Origin: Bacillus sp. es.034
Lineage (GTDB): Bacteria > Bacillota > Bacilli > Bacillales > Bacillaceae_B
Length of the DNA stretch: 64,000 nt
Direction: 5' to 3'
Assembly (NCBI RefSeq): GCF_002563655.1
Contig: NZ_PDIY01000001.1
Location: 4,332,501-4,396,500, forward strand
Positions within the stretch are counted from its first letter, which is position 1; every line of letters begins with the position of its first letter. Positions 26,278 through 34,629 of this stretch are shown here, one piece after another. Under the pieces are notes generated by a model. It worked only from the letters and a program-made list of their open reading frames with translations, had not been told where the DNA came from and did not search any database. The position numbers and the translations under genes were made by a program.

Positions 26278-26404
26278 GGGTAACCTTTCGAATAAGACAT
26301 TTTTCTAGTTTTTTCCTTAGAGTCGCGATTTATACTTAGGGTTTCCTTCATCCACGATCTCTATATCAAAAAAACAGCCCTCTTCTACAAGAGAGCCACC
26401 AATC

Positions 26405-26797
26405 TTATTCACCCTGTTCCCTCAAATACGCCCGATTCCTCCATTTAAAAAGAAAATAGGTACTCAAAAATAGGATCAGCCCCATTTTATTAAAAAGGAA
26501 AAATACACTCGCTACATCCCTAATAGAATCCACCGGGTACGCACCGCTCAGGAGTAACGTGGGGAAAACCGTCACCAGCATTACCAGATAATGAACCACA
26601 ATCTGTTGGATGAAACTCCATCGTCCCACTTCATAGATGACGCTTGCCACCCCGAGGAAAAAAGCGATCAGACCGTAAAGGAATAACTGCTTCGAAATGG
26701 CTGGCGAGCCTTCGAATTGAGTCCATAGCAGCACAATTATGGAGAAAAAAACAAACGGGATGAGACCTCTAATTAACCCTTTTCTTAATAGATTCAT
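26405..26797 (-). CDS. DUF3021-like four-helix membrane protein
   Basis: A 130-residue protein with four transmembrane helices and the general layout of DUF3021 (MNLLRKGLIRGLIPFVFF start, central AFFLGVASVIYEV, HYLVMLV). In many Firmicutes this family is paired with a LytTR regulator, but none is adjacent here. It overlaps the preceding 69-residue gene by 29 bases, suggesting coupling. Confidence 0.7.
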   Translation of the reverse strand: MNLLRKGLIRGLIPFVFFSIIVLLWTQFEGSPAISKQLFLYGLIAFFLGVASVIYEVGRWSFIQQIVVHYLVMLVTVFPTLLLSGAYPVDSIRDVASVFFLFNKMGLILFLSTYFLFKWRNRAYLREQGE

Positions 26798-26978
26798 CGG
26801 TATCCTCGCTCTTCTTCAAAGTATAGTAATTCCAAGCATAATACGTAATCCAAAACGCAATCACGACCAAAAAAGGATATCCCCATTTATCCTCAGGAAG
26901 GATGAAGAAGAGTCCCAATGTTGTTAGAAGAAATGGTGGCATGAGGATCCAGTAACGCTTATTTTTGTAATGGTTCAT
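26769..26978 (-). CDS. Small two-helix membrane protein
   Basis: A 69-residue protein with two transmembrane helices (about 10-27 and 33-52) and a charged C-terminus. The start at 26978 is supported by AGGAGG nine bases upstream. The longer reading frame from 27089 has no such site. It overlaps the DUF3021-like gene. No family assigned. Confidence 0.62.
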   Translation of the reverse strand: MNHYKNKRYWILMPPFLLTTLGLFFILPEDKWGYPFLVVIAFWITYYAWNYYTLKKSEDTDESIKKRVN

Positions 26979-27043
26979 AAAGGGATGCCTCCTATCAGCT
27001 TTACTATAGATACGAAACCGAACTGTGAAAAGTTTCATATTTG

Positions 27044-27060
27044 GGAAGGTCCGTCCCTCT
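27044..27060. repeat. REP half-element, GGTCCGTCCCTC form
   Basis: GGAAGGTCCGTCCCTCT, a single arm without a partner nearby. Confidence 0.5.
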
Positions 27061-27135
27061 CTAGAGAGTAGACAGGATTTATTTATCAAATAAAAAAATA
27101 GGCCCTCTTCAATAAGAAAGCCTACCTTACAAACC

Positions 27136-27483
27136 TCAACTCAGTTTCACCGGGGAATGTAAATCATCAGCATCCCGGTAGGACCGATAGGAAACAAATC
27201 TCTTTCCATCCTTAGATCCATCAAGCTGCAAAATACGACCTGCCCTGGTTTCCAAGTAGAAATCATATCTGTTCAGATTCAGTCTAAAAAAAGAGAATGC
27301 GTTCCCAAGCAGATTCTTCTTCGTTACGTGGGACTCAGGATTCAGCTGAATAAATGCCGCAAGCTCCTGTACGGACGATGACGGGATATCTGCCATCGAG
27401 TAGTACGACCCTTTCACATTATCCTTCAACTTATGTATGGCTGCACGTGCCTTATCCTTTAACCTCTTACCGTCTAATTCCAT
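27136..27483 (-). CDS. Uncharacterised small cytoplasmic protein
   Basis: A 115-residue soluble protein: a basic helical N-terminus (KRLKDKARAAIHKLKDN) followed by a mixed domain with several aromatic residues (FSFFRLNLNRYDFYLETRAGRILQLDG). No signal peptide and no recognised domain. The start at 27483 is preferred over 27498 because AGGAG lies seven bases ahead of it. Monocistronic. Confidence 0.6.
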   Translation of the reverse strand: MELDGKRLKDKARAAIHKLKDNVKGSYYSMADIPSSSVQELAAFIQLNPESHVTKKNLLGNAFSFFRLNLNRYDFYLETRAGRILQLDGSKDGKRFVSYRSYRDADDLHSPVKLS

Positions 27484-27577
27484 ATGTCCACTCCTCATTC
27501 CGTTCCTATTAAGAAGAATCCCCCATCTGAATGAGAATCATCCGTTATCAAGATCAATTCATAAGAACCTTACTGAT

Positions 27578-27591
27578 GAGGTCCGTCCCTC
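27578..27591. repeat. REP half-element, GGTCCGTCCCTC form
   Basis: GAGGTCCGTCCCTC, a single arm downstream of the 78-residue membrane protein gene. Confidence 0.5.
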
Positions 27592-27634
27592 AGAAGCTAA
27601 ATGATCACTTGCATTCCCTGCCAAAGCAGGACAC

Positions 27635-27871
27635 TCAAGCCAGCAATGACAAAACAATATTAGCAATCATCGACTTCTTATTCCCTTTTCTTCTATCTTC
27701 AACCGCATCAAACAAACCTTTAAAGGTCCAAAAAAGAATCAGCACTGACCAACCGATGCGGTCATTAGACGGATCCTCATCAAATAAATACCTTATAAAA
27801 ATGAAGAGGATGATTACCTGAGTTGTGTTCCGAAGCGTATTCCACATTTTTGATGAAGCTTCTTTCTTCAA
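27635..27871 (-). CDS. Small membrane protein, last gene of a four-gene unit
   Basis: A 78-residue protein with two hydrophobic helices (about 15-30 and 38-55). The AGGAGG is directly followed by ATGAAATTG. The ATG (27877) is too close to use it, so the TTG at 27871, six bases away, is the better start. The gene begins within 12 bases of the upstream lipoprotein stop, consistent with translational coupling. Function unknown. Confidence 0.58.
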   Translation of the reverse strand: MKKEASSKMWNTLRNTTQVIILFIFIRYLFDEDPSNDRIGWSVLILFWTFKGLFDAVEDRRKGNKKSMIANIVLSLLA

Positions 27872-27881
27872 TTTCATCCTC

Positions 27882-28478
27882 CTATCCACTAATCTTCCCA
27901 ATCAACCCAACAACCTCTTCCTCGTCCCCCGCATCAACCGACACCTTCTCCGTATCATCAACAATCCCTTGCGTATACTCTTCCATCGACTCCTCCATCT
28001 GTTCATTGCTCGGCCAGTGCGATGGCACATCGTATACATTGATCGTGCCGTCTCCGTTTCCGCTATACGTGACGGTTCCGTCTGCCATCGCTTTACCGGT
28101 TAACACGATGACGTCTTCCGGATACGCGACGCTCTTGTCATCATAAGGATTCAGCTGCTCTCCGGCTGAAATGTGTCGGACGTTCAGTTCCTCTACATCT
28201 CCATTCCCAATCACCTGAAGCCAGACGCGGGCGTATTCAATTTTTTCTGAAGGGTATGTAGAAAGAGGATCTTCCTTAGTATCCGATTGCTCTTGGGACG
28301 TTGCTTCTTCTAAATCTATTGTATCCACTTCTTCATTCGTTTCTTCTGATGCCCCCTCCCCACTTTCGCTTTCCTGGTCAGGCTGCGCCTGCTCCACCAC
28401 CTGTTGCTTTCCACCACTGCAAGCCATCAAAAGGAATCCCATGGCGAGTATCATGATCATCAGTATCCGTTTCTTCAT
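27882..28478 (-). CDS. Lipoprotein of unknown function
   Basis: A 198-residue lipoprotein with lipobox LLMAC (Cys near residue 20), an acidic Glu/Ser/Thr linker (about 25-75) and a C-terminal domain of about 110 residues (EYARVWLQVIG ... YSGNGDGTINVYDVPSHW). Relatives in Bacillus are annotated only as lipoproteins. Its first codons overlap the stop of the GrpB gene by four bases, so it is part of the acetyltransferase-GrpB-lipoprotein-membrane protein unit. Confidence 0.78.
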   Translation of the reverse strand: MKKRILMIMILAMGFLLMACSGGKQQVVEQAQPDQESESGEGASEETNEEVDTIDLEEATSQEQSDTKEDPLSTYPSEKIEYARVWLQVIGNGDVEELNVRHISAGEQLNPYDDKSVAYPEDVIVLTGKAMADGTVTYSGNGDGTINVYDVPSHWPSNEQMEESMEEYTQGIVDDTEKVSVDAGDEEEVVGLIGKISG

Positions 28479-29014
28479 TTTTCTTCCCCCAATACTCTTT
28501 CTATAAATGCTGCTTTCCCGTCCGAATACGCTTCCCGGTCGTCAGGAAATTGGCTTGCCAGACTTTTTTTCAGTTCTGCGTATTCTTCCCTTAAAGAAGG
28601 ATTTCCGTTCAACCGGTCCCTGAATATCCGCTGCTGTTCCCATCTCGGTTCCCCTTCCAGCATGAGATGTAAATGGGCGACACGCCTATCATTTTCTACC
28701 TTGATAAAAAACCTTCTCCACGGACGGTCATCAAGCTCCACCGGCACATAATGCCAACCATCCGCCGCAAGTTTTCCCGCGATCTCTTCCACTTCATCAA
28801 AGGATGGAATCCTCGCCATCACATCGATGATCGGTTTTGCCGGAAGGTCCCGGTTCGCCGTGCTCCCTACATGCTCGACTTCCTTGACACCAAAGGGACT
28901 CAAACGCTGCATGAGTTCCTTCACCTCAGCTCTTCCCGCCTCGATCCACTCCGGATTCGGAGGTACGACCTCGATTGATTCCACAGCCCATTTTGGCCAA
29001 TGACTATTTTCCAT
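28475..29014 (-). CDS. GrpB/UPF0157 nucleotidyltransferase-fold protein
   Basis: A 179-residue GrpB-family protein of the nucleotidyltransferase fold. Signature segments are VEHVGSTANRDLPAKPIIDVMA (about 46-67, containing the GS motif and the acidic residues of the fold) and RVAHLHLML (about 110-118). Biochemical activity of the family is not established; coenzyme A biosynthesis and nucleotide transfer have been proposed. It overlaps the GNAT gene upstream by eleven bases and the lipoprotein downstream by four. Confidence 0.9.
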   Translation of the reverse strand: MENSHWPKWAVESIEVVPPNPEWIEAGRAEVKELMQRLSPFGVKEVEHVGSTANRDLPAKPIIDVMARIPSFDEVEEIAGKLAADGWHYVPVELDDRPWRRFFIKVENDRRVAHLHLMLEGEPRWEQQRIFRDRLNGNPSLREEYAELKKSLASQFPDDREAYSDGKAAFIERVLGEEK

Positions 29015-29495
29015 AACCTGTCACTCCTTTCTCCAGTTCAATCTCATCTCGAATCGGAATCCCGTCATTCCCGAACATCGGAATCTCAGGCTTGATCCGT
29101 CTCGCTTTCTCCACGGCATCCCGGTGGATAGTCGATATCCTGAAGCCTCTCTTTTGGTAAAACTTCAATGCCAACAGATTGTCATTCGTCGTGATCAGTG
29201 TGATGCGTCTACACCCGTTTTGGGCAGCCACCTTTTCTACTGCTTCAAAAAGCAAGGTGCCGATCCCCTTTTTTTCTCCTAAACTATCAAGGGAAATAAT
29301 CTCGCATTCGGCGTCTTTAAACACATATGTAATTAAACCCGTGATTCCGTTATCTTTATTCAAAACGGCAAAGCCGTCTAAAGAAGCACAATCATAAACT
29401 CCGCTTGAAATCACCATCTCTACACTTCCCCAATGCTGGTTAAAAAAATGGGTGATCTTCTTTCTCGATAATCTTTCCAGTGAAACGATGTTCAT
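29004..29495 (-). CDS. GNAT family N-acetyltransferase
   Basis: A 163-residue GNAT enzyme. The acetyl-CoA binding loop is seen in SLGEKKGIGTLLFEAVEKVA (about 69-88), and the FYQKRGF motif (about 109-115) closes the fold. The start at 29495 follows GGGGAG and begins immediately before the domain; the frame extends further upstream without a ribosome binding site. Acceptor substrate unknown. First gene of a four-gene leftward unit ending at 27635. Confidence 0.85.
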   Translation of the reverse strand: MNIVSLERLSRKKITHFFNQHWGSVEMVISSGVYDCASLDGFAVLNKDNGITGLITYVFKDAECEIISLDSLGEKKGIGTLLFEAVEKVAAQNGCRRITLITTNDNLLALKFYQKRGFRISTIHRDAVEKARRIKPEIPMFGNDGIPIRDEIELEKGVTGYGK

Positions 29496-29643
29496 GAGTT
29501 CTCTCCCCTTTTTCAGGCGCTCTACTGGAAGATACCATAAATCCATTTGTAAAAAAAGGAAAAATAATGAACTTATATGATAAAATAAAATACAATTGGT
29601 GCCGCTTCATCTAATTTAAATTATGTAAGGAGCCAGGAGGATT

Positions 29644-30156
29644 TTGACAAAAATACGATTCGTTATTTTAATGATGACCGCCGTTTTACTGGCAGGCTGC
29701 AACGACAAAGACGTGAACCTGACCGATGGAGATAAACAGGTGACCCAGCAGATCGATGAGGCGATTTCTCACTATATTATCCAAAAGTACGCCACCTCCT
29801 ACTACGGCACAGAAAAGCAGTTTGAAGTCCATAAAGTCTATGGGACGAGCGAAAAGAATGGGGTCCTGAGTGTCTACATGTGGTCGTATTACGGAGGATT
29901 CGACCAAGCCACCGGATCAGATGCCCAGTCCGGGCATTCACTTCCTGCCGTGATCCGCTTAAAACAAGATGGCGACACCTATTCGGTCATCAAATACACA
30001 GAATCACAAGACGGCAGTATGTACCAGTCTTCCCTGGAAAAAATGTTCCCGGCGAAATACGTCAAATCCGCTCAGCGGGACAGTGGGAATATCGGGGGAC
30101 TAGAAAAAGAGATGGATAAAAAAGTGAAAGCATGGCTTGAGAATCCGGAATCCTAA
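29644..30156 (+). CDS. Lipoprotein of unknown function
   Basis: A 170-residue lipoprotein with lipobox LLAGC (Cys19). The mature part begins with a short polar linker, then an alpha/beta domain (YIIQKYATSYYGTEKQFEVHKVYGT ... LSVYMWSYYGGF). The start is TTG at 29644, directly supported by AGGAGG. The following acetyltransferase gene starts 13 bases later, so the pair should be cotranscribed. No specific role recognised. Confidence 0.8.
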   Translation: MTKIRFVILMMTAVLLAGCNDKDVNLTDGDKQVTQQIDEAISHYIIQKYATSYYGTEKQFEVHKVYGTSEKNGVLSVYMWSYYGGFDQATGSDAQSGHSLPAVIRLKQDGDTYSVIKYTESQDGSMYQSSLEKMFPAKYVKSAQRDSGNIGGLEKEMDKKVKAWLENPES

Positions 30157-30169
30157 GGGGGAAATGAGC

Positions 30170-30640
30170 ATGGAACTGACCATAAGAAGAAGGACACAGG
30201 CAGATATCAACGAATTCATCACGTGGACGTATGACGGGGTCTATTCGTTTTATGATAACAATCTTCAAAAAGAAAAAATTGAAGGATTGAAAGAGAGCGT
30301 ACATTTAGAAAGAGCCTTTTCAGTCGTTGACGAGAACGAGAATCTGATCGGAAACTGTGAGTTTTATGATGTGGAAGAAGACGGGGAAAACATCCTGGTC
30401 CTCGGCGTTCAGATGAATCCTTCCATGACAGGAAAGGGACACGGACAGACCTTTGTACAAGCAATCATCGATCAGGGACGTGAACGCTTGAAGTTCACCC
30501 ATTTGGAATTGGCCGTTGCCGATTTTAATGAACGGGCGATCCGAACCTATGAGAAAGAGGGATTCAGGAAACGGGGTTCATTCGAAAATGAAATAAGGGG
30601 TGAAAACTATCAATTTAGTATTATGGCGAAGGATTTTTGA
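30170..30640 (+). CDS. GNAT family N-acetyltransferase
   Basis: A 156-residue GNAT enzyme with the acetyl-CoA loop in QMNPSMTGKGHGQTFVQAII (about 80-99) and the C-terminal YEKEGFRKRG motif. The ATG at 30170 sits eight bases from AAGGGGG; an ATG at 30164 is too close. The pattern is closest to RimJ/RimL-like small-molecule or protein acetyltransferases, but the acceptor cannot be predicted. Confidence 0.85.
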   Translation: MELTIRRRTQADINEFITWTYDGVYSFYDNNLQKEKIEGLKESVHLERAFSVVDENENLIGNCEFYDVEEDGENILVLGVQMNPSMTGKGHGQTFVQAIIDQGRERLKFTHLELAVADFNERAIRTYEKEGFRKRGSFENEIRGENYQFSIMAKDF

Positions 30641-30648
30641 AGAAATAA

Positions 30649-30673
30649 GGGTCAGGCTTTAAGGCCCGACCCC
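30649..30673. terminator. Hairpin between convergent genes
   Basis: GGGTCAGGC and GGCCCGACCC form an imperfect stem eight bases after the acetyltransferase stop. There is no T-run, so termination is only possible. Confidence 0.4.
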
Positions 30674-30679
30674 ATCTCC

Positions 30680-31018
30680 TCACGTAACAGTAGAATCGAT
30701 AAAATCCTGATCGATCCTATAAAAATGTTCCTTCAGATTCTCTCTTCCACCCCATTTTCCGTACCAGTCCTGCACCCGTTTCACATGTGCCACATCCCCC
30801 CTAACATTCGCTTCGATCCTCTCATACTCTTCATAACTGTCATATTCCCATATCGCAAACACTTCCACTTCCCCATCGGCATGCTTCGTCATCCATCTTC
30901 CCACCAACCTGGATCCGTACTTCAGCTGCGTCGGTAACAACGTTTGATTAAAATGAACATTGAAATCGTCGATAATCCGTGGAGACACACGGTACATCTT
31001 TCTTCGGTAGATCATCAT
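30680..31018 (-). CDS. NIPSNAP-family protein
   Basis: A 112-residue protein with the NIPSNAP dimeric alpha/beta-barrel pattern: MMIYRRKMYRVSPRIIDDFNVHFNQTLLPTQLKYGSRLVGRWMT, then VEVFAIWEYDSYEEYERIEANVR. Such proteins are small cytoplasmic dimers of uncertain role. There is no operon partner; a divided REP pair separates it from the MFS gene. Confidence 0.8.
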   Translation of the reverse strand: MMIYRRKMYRVSPRIIDDFNVHFNQTLLPTQLKYGSRLVGRWMTKHADGEVEVFAIWEYDSYEEYERIEANVRGDVAHVKRVQDWYGKWGGRENLKEHFYRIDQDFIDSTVT

Positions 31019-31035
31019 GATTCCTCTCCTTTATT

Positions 31036-31100
31036 GAGGGACGGACCTTCCAAACGTCCATTTGTGTGAAACGATTTTACGATTTAGAGGTCCGTCCCTC
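31036..31100. repeat. Divided REP inverted pair
   Basis: GAGGGACGGACCT (31036-31048) and AGGTCCGTCCCTC (31088-31100) are exact inverted copies 39 bp apart. The second arm abuts the stop codon of the MFS gene at 31101. Confidence 0.8.
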
Positions 31101-32354
31101 TTACTTCCCTCCACTTACACCCAGTACTTTTGCTTTGACCCAGCTCCCGCCGAATAGTCCCGTGTAAACGAGAACGGTTCCGAGCATGACGATGAAGCCG
31201 ATATAGACGCTCATCATTGTCGGCATCAGGAAGGCACCGATGATGATGGTGGATCGTGCAACAAGGTCCGCTCCGCTGAAAGACAGGTTGGAGAAAGCAG
31301 AGTACGATCCCCGCTTGTCGCTCGGGATCATATTCGCCTGCTCTGCGTTACGGATCGGCGAGTAGATCAGTTCTCCCATTGTCGCGATCAGATTGAAGGC
31401 AATCAGGACGTACCACGTGTTGGCGGATGTGACCGTCACATAGCCGATGCCATACAGGAGCAGCCCGATCAAGAGGGCATTTTTCTTATTCAGTCGGTCC
31501 GTATAGCGGTTAATGATGAACGTCAGGCAGACGACGAGCAGCATGTTCTCGATGTTCAGGATACTGAGCATCCTCACCCCAACGATTTCGAAACTCCCGA
31601 TGTTCACCGCCTTGAATGTTTCAGCAAGGCGGATCCCGATATAACTGTTCAGGGAAAATTCCGCTGCGAAGATGAAGGTGGACCCTGCCACCACTTTTAC
31701 GAAAGCGGAATCCCTGAAGGCAATCCGGTAATTGTTGACGAGATCGACAAACACATTTTCATGTTTTTTCTGAAGCTGGTCCTTGAAATTGTCCTGAAGC
31801 CATATTCCATACGCGATGGGGATCGTCGTCGACGTAAAGGTCAGCATCATGAATAATTCTGTTTGATGGTTCAAATACAGCAGTCCCCCGAGGGCGGCCC
31901 CGATCGCCATGGACAGGTTGACGAGCCAGTAGTCGAGTGCATAGACGGCTTTCCGGTTCTCCGGTGTCGTCGAGTCGATGATGATTGCATGCATCGCCGG
32001 GCGTCCCAGGCTGCTTGTGATGATGAATCCGATATACGCACCTGCGAACATCAGGATCAGGTTATCTTCCGGAAAAAGACTCGCCGTCATGATGAAAAAG
32101 AACAGTGCGTTCAGCCAGGACGTCGTCAGCAAAACCTTTTTCCGGGGAAAGCGGTCCGAAATATATCCCCCGACGAGATTGACACAGAATCCGATCACAA
32201 CGGTCCCGATCAGGAAGATTCCTGCCCAGATTTTATTCAGTTCCTGTGCAAAGAACAGCGCCATGAACGGCATGACGGCGGATGAGACGGCACGATTGAA
32301 GAATGACGTGATCATTCGTACTTTAATGTTTTGAGGTAATTCCTTCCAGTTCAT
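31101..32354 (-). CDS. MFS transporter divergent from an SgrR-like regulator
   Basis: A 417-residue 12-helix MFS permease. Motif A appears as GGYISDRFPRKKVLL (about 61-75). A second GRPAMHAIIIDSTTPENRKAVYALDYWLVN block resembles the YttB/YitG and sugar-efflux branches. The start at 32354 has GGAGGGG upstream. It is divergent from an SgrR-type regulator over 99 bp, an arrangement found elsewhere for efflux MFS genes, so export of the ligand sensed by that regulator is a reasonable inference. Confidence 0.86.
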   Translation of the reverse strand: MNWKELPQNIKVRMITSFFNRAVSSAVMPFMALFFAQELNKIWAGIFLIGTVVIGFCVNLVGGYISDRFPRKKVLLTTSWLNALFFFIMTASLFPEDNLILMFAGAYIGFIITSSLGRPAMHAIIIDSTTPENRKAVYALDYWLVNLSMAIGAALGGLLYLNHQTELFMMLTFTSTTIPIAYGIWLQDNFKDQLQKKHENVFVDLVNNYRIAFRDSAFVKVVAGSTFIFAAEFSLNSYIGIRLAETFKAVNIGSFEIVGVRMLSILNIENMLLVVCLTFIINRYTDRLNKKNALLIGLLLYGIGYVTVTSANTWYVLIAFNLIATMGELIYSPIRNAEQANMIPSDKRGSYSAFSNLSFSGADLVARSTIIIGAFLMPTMMSVYIGFIVMLGTVLVYTGLFGGSWVKAKVLGVSGGK

Positions 32355-32453
32355 GTTGTTCCCCCTCCTCTATTTACTGTATATTAAACTAGACGGAACT
32401 TTTTAAAAATAGACACTTTTCGAATTGATGTCCCCTTTTAGGAGGAAAAGCAT

Positions 32454-34106
32454 ATGGAGAACAAATTACTCACCCTTTGGAGGTATTATCCCTCCGGCAG
32501 CATCCGTGTGGAAGAAATCTCTGAAACCCTGCAATTGAGCCATAAACAGACCTCCCGCTATTTAAAAAAATGGGATGAAGAAGGCTGGATCGCGTTCACC
32601 CCGGGACGCGGACGGGGGAATGTCTCGACTTTGAAGTGGAAAAAACATGTCGAGGAAGAATTCGAAGAAGAAGTCGTGAAGCTCATGGAAGAGGAACCGA
32701 TCGAACAGAGCAGCAAGTATCTTATGTACAACTGGTCCACCGACAGCAAGATGAGGCTGATGAATACCTTTCACAGCAAGCTCGGATTCGTGAAGGAGTC
32801 CAAGGACAAGCTGATCGTGCCGAAGCGATATCCCTTTTTCTCGATCCATCCACTGGAAGCAGCCGACGTCCTGAGCGCCCACCTCGTGGCGAACGTCTTC
32901 AACCGCCTTGTTTCCATCACAGAAAAAGGGGACATCCTGCCGGAACTCGCGCACAGCTGGGACGTGTCCTCTCATAAACTTCGACTCTATCTAAAAAAAG
33001 ATGTCCGTTTTCACGACGGATCCATCCTGACGGCAAAAGATGTCGCCCATTGTCTCGAACAGCTCAGGACCTGCCCCCATTACCGGGAACTATGGGCACC
33101 TGTTGACATGATCGAGGCAAAAGCCCCCCTCATCATCGATATCCACCACCCGGGAGGCTGCACGTACATCCTCCCCATGCTCAGCATGATGTGCGCGAGC
33201 ATCTATAAAGAATCCAAGGGACGGACCTTCGGGACAGGGTGCTTTTCCCTTGAGGAAAACACCGATTCCAAGACAACACTCGCTGCTTTTAAAGAGCACT
33301 TCCAGGAAAGGCCCCTCCTGGATGCCGTCGAATTTGTCCAGGTGCCGAAAGACTTCAAGGAAATCTATCACTCTCATCTAGAAGAAAGTCAGTCCTCTTC
33401 TGTCGAAGTCGAGAGCGACTCAGGATTCGGGATTGTCGTCATGAATGCAGTTCCCGGGCGAGATTCCCAGATTCAGAGAAAAGAAGTGCGGGATTATCTG
33501 CACTGGGTGATCGCAAATAACCGACACACCCTTCGTGACCTTGATCCCCGCATGACACCGAACGGGAAGAGCATTCTCGTCGGCCAGGATCAAGGCATGA
33601 CGATCCCGGAAGCTGACCGTCCCCTGTTCACCGAACCCCTCGTGATCCGCTGTGCCAATCATACAGCGAAAACAACCGAGTGGCTTGTGGAGATCTTTGA
33701 AAAAGAAGGGATTCCCGTTGACGTGCAGTGGTTTTCCTTTGCAGACACGCTGACGAGGCATCCCGCGACCCTGCATGTGGATCTTTTCATACACGGGGAA
33801 ATCTTTGAATCGAACCAGGATTTTTCGTTTTATCATTTTCTGAAAAACGGCTACTCTCCTCTCCATGGACTTTTTGAAAAGAAAAGCAAGTGGAAGCAGC
33901 TTCTGGACGAATACCGGCATACGCCATTTGAGGACTGGACATCGTTGAATATGAACTTGGAGAGCTTGCTGATAAAAGAGTCCATCATGATCCCGCTTTA
34001 CTATGAAAAACGCTACATCCCTTTTTCCACCGACATCATGAATATCGAAATCAAGCATTTTGGATATGTGGACTTTGCAAAATTGTGGGTGCGGCCGGAG
34101 GTTTAA
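32454..34106 (+). CDS. SgrR-family regulator with a solute-binding domain
   Basis: A 550-residue protein. Residues 1-65 form a winged helix (VEEISETLQLSHKQTSRYLKKWDEEGWIAFTPGRGRGN). From about residue 120 it continues as an extracellular-type family 5 solute-binding domain (LEAADVLSAHLVANVFNRL, GDILPELAHSWDVS, YLKKDVRFHDGSILTAKDV, FGTGCFSL), used here in the cytoplasm as a ligand sensor. E. coli SgrR controls sugar-phosphate stress; for the Bacillus homologs the ligand is unknown. It probably regulates the divergent MFS gene. The ATG at 32454 follows TAGGAGG. A REP hairpin lies two bases after its stop. Confidence 0.86.
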   Translation: MENKLLTLWRYYPSGSIRVEEISETLQLSHKQTSRYLKKWDEEGWIAFTPGRGRGNVSTLKWKKHVEEEFEEEVVKLMEEEPIEQSSKYLMYNWSTDSKMRLMNTFHSKLGFVKESKDKLIVPKRYPFFSIHPLEAADVLSAHLVANVFNRLVSITEKGDILPELAHSWDVSSHKLRLYLKKDVRFHDGSILTAKDVAHCLEQLRTCPHYRELWAPVDMIEAKAPLIIDIHHPGGCTYILPMLSMMCASIYKESKGRTFGTGCFSLEENTDSKTTLAAFKEHFQERPLLDAVEFVQVPKDFKEIYHSHLEESQSSSVEVESDSGFGIVVMNAVPGRDSQIQRKEVRDYLHWVIANNRHTLRDLDPRMTPNGKSILVGQDQGMTIPEADRPLFTEPLVIRCANHTAKTTEWLVEIFEKEGIPVDVQWFSFADTLTRHPATLHVDLFIHGEIFESNQDFSFYHFLKNGYSPLHGLFEKKSKWKQLLDEYRHTPFEDWTSLNMNLESLLIKESIMIPLYYEKRYIPFSTDIMNIEIKHFGYVDFAKLWVRPEV

Positions 34107-34108
34107 GA

Positions 34109-34140
34109 GGAAGCGGGGGGACGGTTCTTGTGCTTCCTTT
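34109..34140. repeat. REP hairpin after the SgrR-like gene
   Basis: GGAAGCGGGGGGACGGTTCTTGTGCTTCCTTTT forms a hairpin followed by a T-run. Confidence 0.85.
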
Positions 34141-34207
34141 TCATGATAATTGCACGAAATTTGTAAGGAATTCCCCGAATATGATACTGACTTAGGAGAG
34201 GTTGACC

Positions 34208-34597
34208 ATGAATACCTTAACGAAACTAAAGAGTTTTGCAAAGAAATTGAAGCAGGATTTAATAGTTCTTTACCTATCTTATAAAGATCCAAGAACTCCT
34301 ATGTACGCTAAAGTTCTAGCCATGTGCGTCGTAGCCTATGCTTTCAGTCCAATCGATTTAATCCCGGATTTCATTCCAATTATCGGGTACCTCGATGATT
34401 TGATTCTTGTCCCTTTCGGCATCTTCCTGGCTTTAAGAGTTATTCCGTCCGATGTACTGGAGGAGAAACGGGAAATGGCAATAAACATGAAGAAGAAAGA
34501 TCATCCAAAGAACTGGTTTGTGGGAGTCATCTTCATCCTGATTTGGATCCTTCTTGCTGTATGGGCGGGCAAGCTGCTAGTGGGTCTCTTTTCTTGA
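34208..34597 (+). CDS. DUF1232 (YkvA-like) membrane protein
   Basis: A 129-residue protein with the DUF1232 signature YAFSPIDLIPDFIPIIGYLDDLILVPFGIFLALRVIP (about 47-83), which places two helices in the membrane, plus a third helix at the C-terminus. The start at 34208 is preferred over the upstream TTG because AGGAGAG lies seven bases away. Function of the family is unknown. Confidence 0.85.
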   Translation: MNTLTKLKSFAKKLKQDLIVLYLSYKDPRTPMYAKVLAMCVVAYAFSPIDLIPDFIPIIGYLDDLILVPFGIFLALRVIPSDVLEEKREMAINMKKKDHPKNWFVGVIFILIWILLAVWAGKLLVGLFS

Positions 34598-34600
34598 GAG

Positions 34601-34629
34601 GGAAGCACGGGAGCCGCCCCCCGCTTCCC
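34601..34629. repeat. Degenerate REP between convergent genes
   Basis: GGAAGCACGGGAGCCGCCCCCCGCTTCC keeps the GGAAGC...GCTTCC arms but has lost the GGACGG core. It sits at the stop of the lipoprotein gene at 34630. Confidence 0.65.

Noticed and set aside
33215-33235. A GGGACGGACC match inside the SgrR-like gene
   Set aside because: It encodes the K-G-R stretch before a conserved G-T-G motif of the family, and there is no hairpin partner, so coincidence is more likely than a REP insertion.
33420-34292. A 290-codon open frame on the minus strand opposite the SgrR-like gene
   Set aside because: The plus-strand protein has recognisable winged-helix and solute-binding domains; the opposite frame has no ribosome binding site and no recognisable sequence.
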